Source of the DNA: Floccularia luteovirens
Lineage: Eukaryota > Basidiomycota > Agaricomycetes > Agaricales > Squamanitaceae
DNA length: 64,000 nt
Assembly (NCBI GenBank): GCA_009739215.1
Contig: VSJF01000006.1
Coordinates: 806,001 to 870,000, forward strand
Reading direction: 5' to 3'
Shown here in pieces: positions 58,878 through 64,000 of the stretch. The position numbers were made by a program, and so were the translations under genes. How positions within the stretch are numbered: the stretch's first letter is position 1; each line of letters opens with the position of its first letter. A model generated the notes under the pieces. That model had not been told where the DNA came from, did not search any database, and saw only the letters and a program-made list of their open reading frames with translations.

Positions 58878-61800
58878 CTACCTGGCCCAGAAGGTTGTCC
58901 ATGACAACATCCATGAAGACCTATTAGGCGGAGGTTCTGCAAGCTCTGCAGCATGCGGGAAATGTTTTGTGAGTAATGTTACTACATCCCGTTTTGTCAC
59001 CATCCCTGTTAATTGACCCGTATGTGTGAACAGTATTTGCCGAATATTCTAGAAACCATGGGATCAGTACTTGACCACCCAGCAGTATAAGCTAGTACGT
59101 ACCAGCTTTTGGAACATGCTAACGACAAGTTCTTGTGGCACTTCTTTGCGTAGTTGTAACACTGCTTCCTCCATTGTCCCACAAAAATCTATACGCGAAT
59201 CCAAACTTTCACCTGGCCGCCGTACAAACGAACATATCATTGAACTTTGTGAAACCTCTACAGCATCTTCAAGGGATCAGATGAAAACGGTCAACAAAAT
59301 GGATGAACAGTCCACTCACCTGTCACTGAAAGCAACTTGTCTCGAGTAGCAAAACCAACTAGTTTATCCCGTTGCACAACCGGGAACCCGTGAAACGTTG
59401 TGTCGTGCAGCAAGTTTTCTAAAATTATATCAGTTAACCTCGGGAACCAATAGGGATATATTATATGCACTTAGATCCTCGACAGTCATATCTTCATCTT
59501 GGATGACAGCCAGCTGCGCGCGCGGCTTCATAAGAGTAGCTCCAGTTTCACCATTATCACGATAATCGACCGGGGGAAGCCATGGGTAACGTCTCATAGC
59601 GATCCAGACAGAGTAGATACCGTCAGTTCCAAGCGCGTCTCCTACCCATTTGGATGTCATGACACAGATCATGATAGGTAGAACGTGAGATAGCGCCCCA
59701 GTAAGCTAATGACACAACAGTTATGTGAAGTATGATTAAGAGGAACTTATCATACCTCGAAAACTATGACAACCAGAGAAACTTGAAAGTACAATATTAC
59801 AATGGGAGAGAAACTGGAATATATGCATAGAGCTTACTTGTCATTCGGGTAACACCCCCAAGCATAGCAGAGGCACCGATTACTGCGTAGAATCCTGGTG
59901 AAATGCACCGTACAGAGGGGTCGGGGGGACATGACAAGAAAGGCCAGGCAGTTGGATACGCTCGGTACATGGCTTGTCTGTTTAATTTTGTCAATCAATA
60001 CAATGAGAATTCGAGAGATTATTATTGTCGCACGTGAGTAGACCTACGCCACGGCCTAGGCATGCGCCGATAGCTATGGTAGGCAAGAAGATACCAGCAG
60101 GTATCTATGCGAAATTATCAGAGTTGTGAACGGACCAAGAGTTTCTAACTTACCATCATACCAAATGTCCATGCAGTCAGAAAAATCTTGATAGCTGCTG
60201 TAAGAATCAACAAAAATACATTTTCGACTGTCGCATTTGGACTATCGAGATCGAAATTTGAGCTGAGCTGTGAGGTAATCAAATAGACGCCTATAGACTC
60301 ACTTGCATAGCCCGTGGTAATCTACTTTGGTTGGATCACATTCTTGAAACAGGTTGGCTACAAGCTCAGACGATTGGACTCTTAGATGGATGTTATATTT
60401 GACAATAGTAGGTGAATGAGGGGTGCCTCTTACCGTGCAAATACCACCTGAGATTTTTCAATGAAACCACTTCAATACCAAGGCAAAAAAATGACTCACA
60501 AGATAACTGGTGGCGGCAGTGATAGCACTTACTGATATCACTTCTAGCACAGGCCAATCGCCAATTACACTATTCCTGCGAAGCAGTGCAATGTTGACAT
60601 TCAGTCTTATAAGGAATGATCCAAGAACACCCTTCAAGGTATATAAGCGGACCTTTTTCATGTGGCTAGATGTAATGATGAATTACCCCAAGAACCCCAA
60701 GAAAAAGCCAGGGAACGAGCTCGAACGCCCGCCATGTACCGTCAACAAATGTTACCTTCGCATATTGAATTGACCCAAACGCTTCGTTCACAAATTCAAT
60801 GACGTACCTGGAATAAAACGAGTTTTGCGGTACCAAATGGGTTCACCCACTGCAACGAAACCGCAGCTACAGCAGCAGCTACAAAACCCTTCCACATTAC
60901 TTCAGATTCATTCGCGAATGTGTCAAGTTCTAGTGATCCATGTGTTCAAAGCGACATCTGAACGTACTGTCAGTCGGACTCACCTTCAAGGCCAAATAAA
61001 ACCCCACCGAGGGGACTACCAAAAGCGACTGAAACACCTGCTGCAGCCGCGGCCGCAAGAAGTTTACGTTTTTGTGCTAAAATTCGGTGGGTGGTTTACG
61101 ACCTGAGAGATCAAGATGTTCAAACTAACCTTCATTGTTGCGAAGTTGTGTAAAAAGTCGGGCGACGAAATACGCCATACAGCAAGAAACATGAACCAGT
61201 GGTCCCTATCAGTCATAAGTATGCAAGTCACCAAATGGTTACAGAAAAAGCCACCTCTTTTCCCAGAGACAGTCCAGAAGCCACAGCTAGGGCCAAACCC
61301 AATGCCTTAATTAACAGCGTCCATGGAGAGAGGAATGCGTCGAACACGTAGCCTCCAAGAATCTTGTAACGAGATCAGTTGGAATTAGCAGGACGTGTTT
61401 GTTGGATCATACAGCTTTGATTTCCGGAACTATATCAGGGGTTCAGAAACACACTGACGAATGTGTGGTGTTGAGACTTACTTCCTGTGTGAAACGCACT
61501 GCACGGGAAATCAATCAGTATTGGAGGTTTTACCTAACAGCACTTGCTTACTATGGAGCGTATGTGATAACCAAGACAGCTGCACTTCCTGCAAATATGA
61601 CCTGCCAAGAAGCGATAAGTGGTGAGGGATAAATAACATGATTGAAAAACCTACCGCAAGTGCAACATATATAAATGAGTGCAATAATGACTGTGCAAAA
61701 ATTGATCTGAGGTGAAAGTAATCACTCCATGTCTTCCACTCGCTGCAAATTTCCCCCGCTAGATTACATGAACATTGAGGGTTGAAAGTTTATGACAAAC

Positions 61801-62238
61801 AGCTTACGGTCTAAACCACTGCAACAGGCAACTTGGTTATAGAAGAACCCATAAGTGCACCGTCCTTCACGAAGGTCACCTAGCCTGTGTAGTAAACGTT
61901 GTCCAAGAAAAAAATACAGAGATGTTGATAAGTTATTCGTACCACTTCACCAGGACATCAAGCCAAGCTCCAGCCATTCCGATTCCAGCTCCCGTCACAA
62001 TAACCACGAACCACATCCTCGCCGCTTCGAGCATCGGCAATAGCATTCCCCTCACGCCTGCTTCAGCCTTAAGAGCATGCCTACGCTCACGCTCTGCTGC
62101 CTCTTCATGTAACCAGTCGATTGAACTCCCGTCTTCATACTTTGCGGTGCGCTGTGTGCATGGACTATGCGGACGACCGTCTTCTGTAAGTTCATACTGG
62201 TCCTCTTCGTAGACGCGTCTACGATTATTAAGCCACAT
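58878..62238 (-). CDS. CLC chloride channel or antiporter
   Basis: About 22 exons encode a voltage-gated-type chloride channel of the CLC family, roughly 760-790 residues. The N-terminus reads [20 protein letters not shown]. Conserved parts are [39 protein letters not shown] (position of the GSGIP filter block), [38 protein letters not shown] with the gating glutamate in GKEGP, and [20 protein letters not shown]. The C-terminus has two CBS domains, near [18 protein letters not shown] and [17 protein letters not shown]. The block where GSGIP is usual reads HTGIP here; the lineage may differ in selectivity. I found no frame break in any exon. It is likely an intracellular channel or exchanger of vacuole or Golgi, but location is not shown by sequence. 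Confidence 0.93.
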
Positions 62239-62414
62239 TATATGTGCAATGGAAACGTGCTCAACGCCTCACGAGAAAGGTATCTATTGTGGTCTATGTA
62301 CCATTCCATCATTTTGAGTGTCAGCGGAATTGCACGCATCTGGCACTTATTTGGACTGTAGGCTGTTGCCAAACAGTAATTTGGAGAGCTCTCGATCAGT
62401 TTTCGCGTCCAGCC
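62239..62414. promoter_or_regulatory. Short bidirectional promoter, CLC / MED4
   Basis: 176 bases separate the divergent starts. No coding exon. I infer a shared promoter. Confidence 0.5.
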
Positions 62415-63261
62415 ATGTCTCAACCCCCAGTTCCTAATGCTACAGCAGGTCCATCAAATATCACACCAAATGGCTCATCAATGGCTGATATCATGCTTGC
62501 ACCGTTATATGAGCTACAATCACTAGCACATACTCTTTTTCTATCGCTCTCGCCAGTCCAAACAAAACCGCCGCCACCACCATCCCTGACTGCTTTTCTT
62601 GATTGTGATAAAGCACTCTCCTCCGCGATCGATCTTGCTCATCAACATCAAATCAAGCAACGTCAGATAGATGCCCTAGAAGCAGAAATATTAGCATTGG
62701 ACGCGCAGTGGCGCGACATCTGTATGGAACTCGCCCGCGGCAAGGAGGAACTGGAAGAATTGATAGAAGAAGGTGAAAAACGAGTAGAAGCTATAGAGGC
62801 TGCGAAAAAAGGTGAGCACTTGCATGGTAGCGATATGATCCTGACCCTAAGTATCTCATGTCAAGCGTCAATACCGTACCCGGAACTTCTCGCATACGCC
62901 CAGAGTCTCAGTGCCTTCACCTCTGCTCCTCCAAACATGCCGGATATAAGTGTTCCTCTCCAGGCTCCCCCACCTCTATTTTTTCCCCCATTTCCAAACG
63001 AGGAGAAGATGCGGCGCGGGCGTCTCAATGCGGAAGCCCCGCTTGGGTTCCTTGGGGAAACACATTCCGTCGGTCGGCGTAAGTGTTTGTGTTATGAACT
63101 GTCCAAACTTACCCTTATTACCTCGTATAGCCCCTACAGTTTCGCCTAAGGTTGATACTAATCAGCATATGGTGCCCAGGGCAAATCCCTATCGACAGGA
63201 TCTTCGTCCACCTCCGCCGCAATTTTTCGACTTGGATCTGGATTTGAACCCGGATCTATGA
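62415..63261 (+). CDS. MED4: Mediator complex subunit 4
   Basis: Three exons (62415-62811, 62866-63078, 63131-63261) give 246 residues. Med4 lies in the middle module of the nuclear Mediator complex. The N-terminal helices include DIMLAPLYELQSLAHTLFLS and a coiled coil (QRQIDALEAEILALDAQWRD, then KEELEELIEEGEKRVEAIEA). The characteristic Med4 turn IPYPELLAYAQSLSAFTSAP is directly after the first intron. The second half is Pro-rich with a C-terminal acidic patch (FFDLDLDLNPDL). Length fits. Start is the only ATG upstream of the conserved helices. Confidence 0.93.
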
Positions 63262-63557
63262 GAATGGTTGTTCCACAGCACTGCTGTTGCAGTGCTATCC
63301 ACAATTATCGTTGGTTTCGTTACTAAGGTTTATAAACCAGTACGGAGCACTTAATTACGGCATCTTTATGTCAGGTTTGCGCTCTACATGCACACATGCT
63401 GTACCCAGATCACAATTTCAGCGGCCACAGAGTAATAATCATGCTTGTGTACATTCATAGTTTACAATACCGATTATTTACCCTGACGATGGACCTGAAG
63501 GTAAAAACAACAAGGATGGTAGACATTCAGTCATTAGTATAGAAACAAAATTAATTT

Positions 63558-64000
63558 TCATCGTAAAAATGGAGATTTAATTTTGCCGATAGATTTGCCT
63601 TCAGGCCCCATCGCAGGAGGGGTAGCGAGGGCTATCTGACGGAGCTTTGAGGCAAACCCACCAAGCTTTTCCAGTGGTTTAGATGACTGATTATCTCCAT
63701 CCTGAGCATATGCTTTGGAATATTTTATCAGTTGTCGTCTAAAGCCCGTATTGGGGCATACAATCCCTCGACGACTTTGAACGAATGCAATGGATTCTAG
63801 TGCAGTTTTGCCCATTGCAGCAATAAGGTATGCGCACACGACTGTCGCGCTGCGACTAACGCCTTGGAAACAATGAACCTATACCATGGGTAAAATACTG
63901 AGAGCTTTACGAGAAGGCTACAACTTACGAGAACCTTATTATTACTATCGGCTGCCAGAGCCTCTTTAATAAACTTTGTTGTCTCGTCCAGATGAGACAG
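63558..64000 (-). CDS. Dual-specificity phosphatase, 3' part only
   Basis: Two exons are seen (63929-64000, continuing past the right edge, and 63558-63878). They encode the catalytic half of a dual-specificity protein phosphatase: DETTKFIKEALAADSNNKVL, then the signature VHCFQGVSRSATVVCAYLIA with catalytic Cys and Arg in HC-x5-R, then QSRRGIVCPNTGFRRQLIKY. A short Lys/Ser-rich tail of about 45 residues ends the protein. The general acid loop and N-terminus are outside the window, so the class (MAPK phosphatase or another) cannot be settled. The stop codon at 63558 converges on MED4. Confidence 0.88.

Noticed and set aside
10121..62238. Biosynthetic or defence gene cluster
   Set aside because: Neighbours are unrelated housekeeping functions; no synthase, NRPS, PKS or toxin/immune module is present.

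Overview
The window is nuclear DNA of a filamentous basidiomycete, most likely an Agaricomycete. Genes are packed closely on both strands and are broken by many short introns, mostly about 45-70 bases. Several protein families are typical of mushroom-forming fungi: a Ste50/Ubc2-type adaptor carrying SH3 domains, an AA9 lytic polysaccharide monooxygenase, a DUF2408 protein and a tubby-like disordered protein. I rebuilt each gene by hand, joining open frames at GT-AG (or GC-AG) sites that kept the reading frame and matched conserved family sequence. I found no transposon, rRNA gene, CRISPR array or prokaryotic operon.

Layout. 0-7 kb is gene-poor and holds one serine/proline-rich ORF. 7-15 kb holds a tubby-like protein, the mitochondrial phosphate carrier, RIB3 and a phosphatidylserine decarboxylase. 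14.7-25 kb holds the Golgi/endosome ubiquitin ligase Dsc1, a kinetochore Nnf1 candidate, a conserved hypothetical gene, LEO1 and an ataxin-10/Ctr86 gene. 25-36 kb holds VMA12, a PMU1-like histidine phosphatase, a GNAT acetyltransferase, a CoA-type Nudix hydrolase, the BRAP/Etp1 RING protein and a large disordered protein. 36-49 kb holds STE50/UBC2, a small hypothetical gene, a DnaJ protein, IPI3, an AA9 LPMO, a TMEM14 protein and a PQ-loop transporter. 49-64 kb holds a DUF2408 protein, a broken bL28m gene, tropomyosin, MsrB, an eIF4E-2 type cap-binding protein, KEI1, a CLC chloride channel, MED4 and the 3' part of a dual-specificity phosphatase.

Most genes are housekeeping genes with no shared pathway, so the region reads as ordinary syntenic core genome, not a biosynthetic or defence cluster. 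Membrane-trafficking and lipid functions (Dsc1, PSD, Vma12, Kei1, PQ-loop, CLC, disordered adaptor-like protein) are frequent, but nothing shows that they act as one system. Many neighbours are divergent pairs sharing 100-600 base promoters.

The most unusual signals are structural. Five apparent GC-AG introns lie in five different genes. Three otherwise good genes each carry one frame break. A mitochondrial ribosomal protein gene has several frame breaks and a 13-base tandem duplication. Some exons and introns are extremely small: a start-codon-only coding exon, a possible 12-base microexon and a roughly 32-35-base intron.
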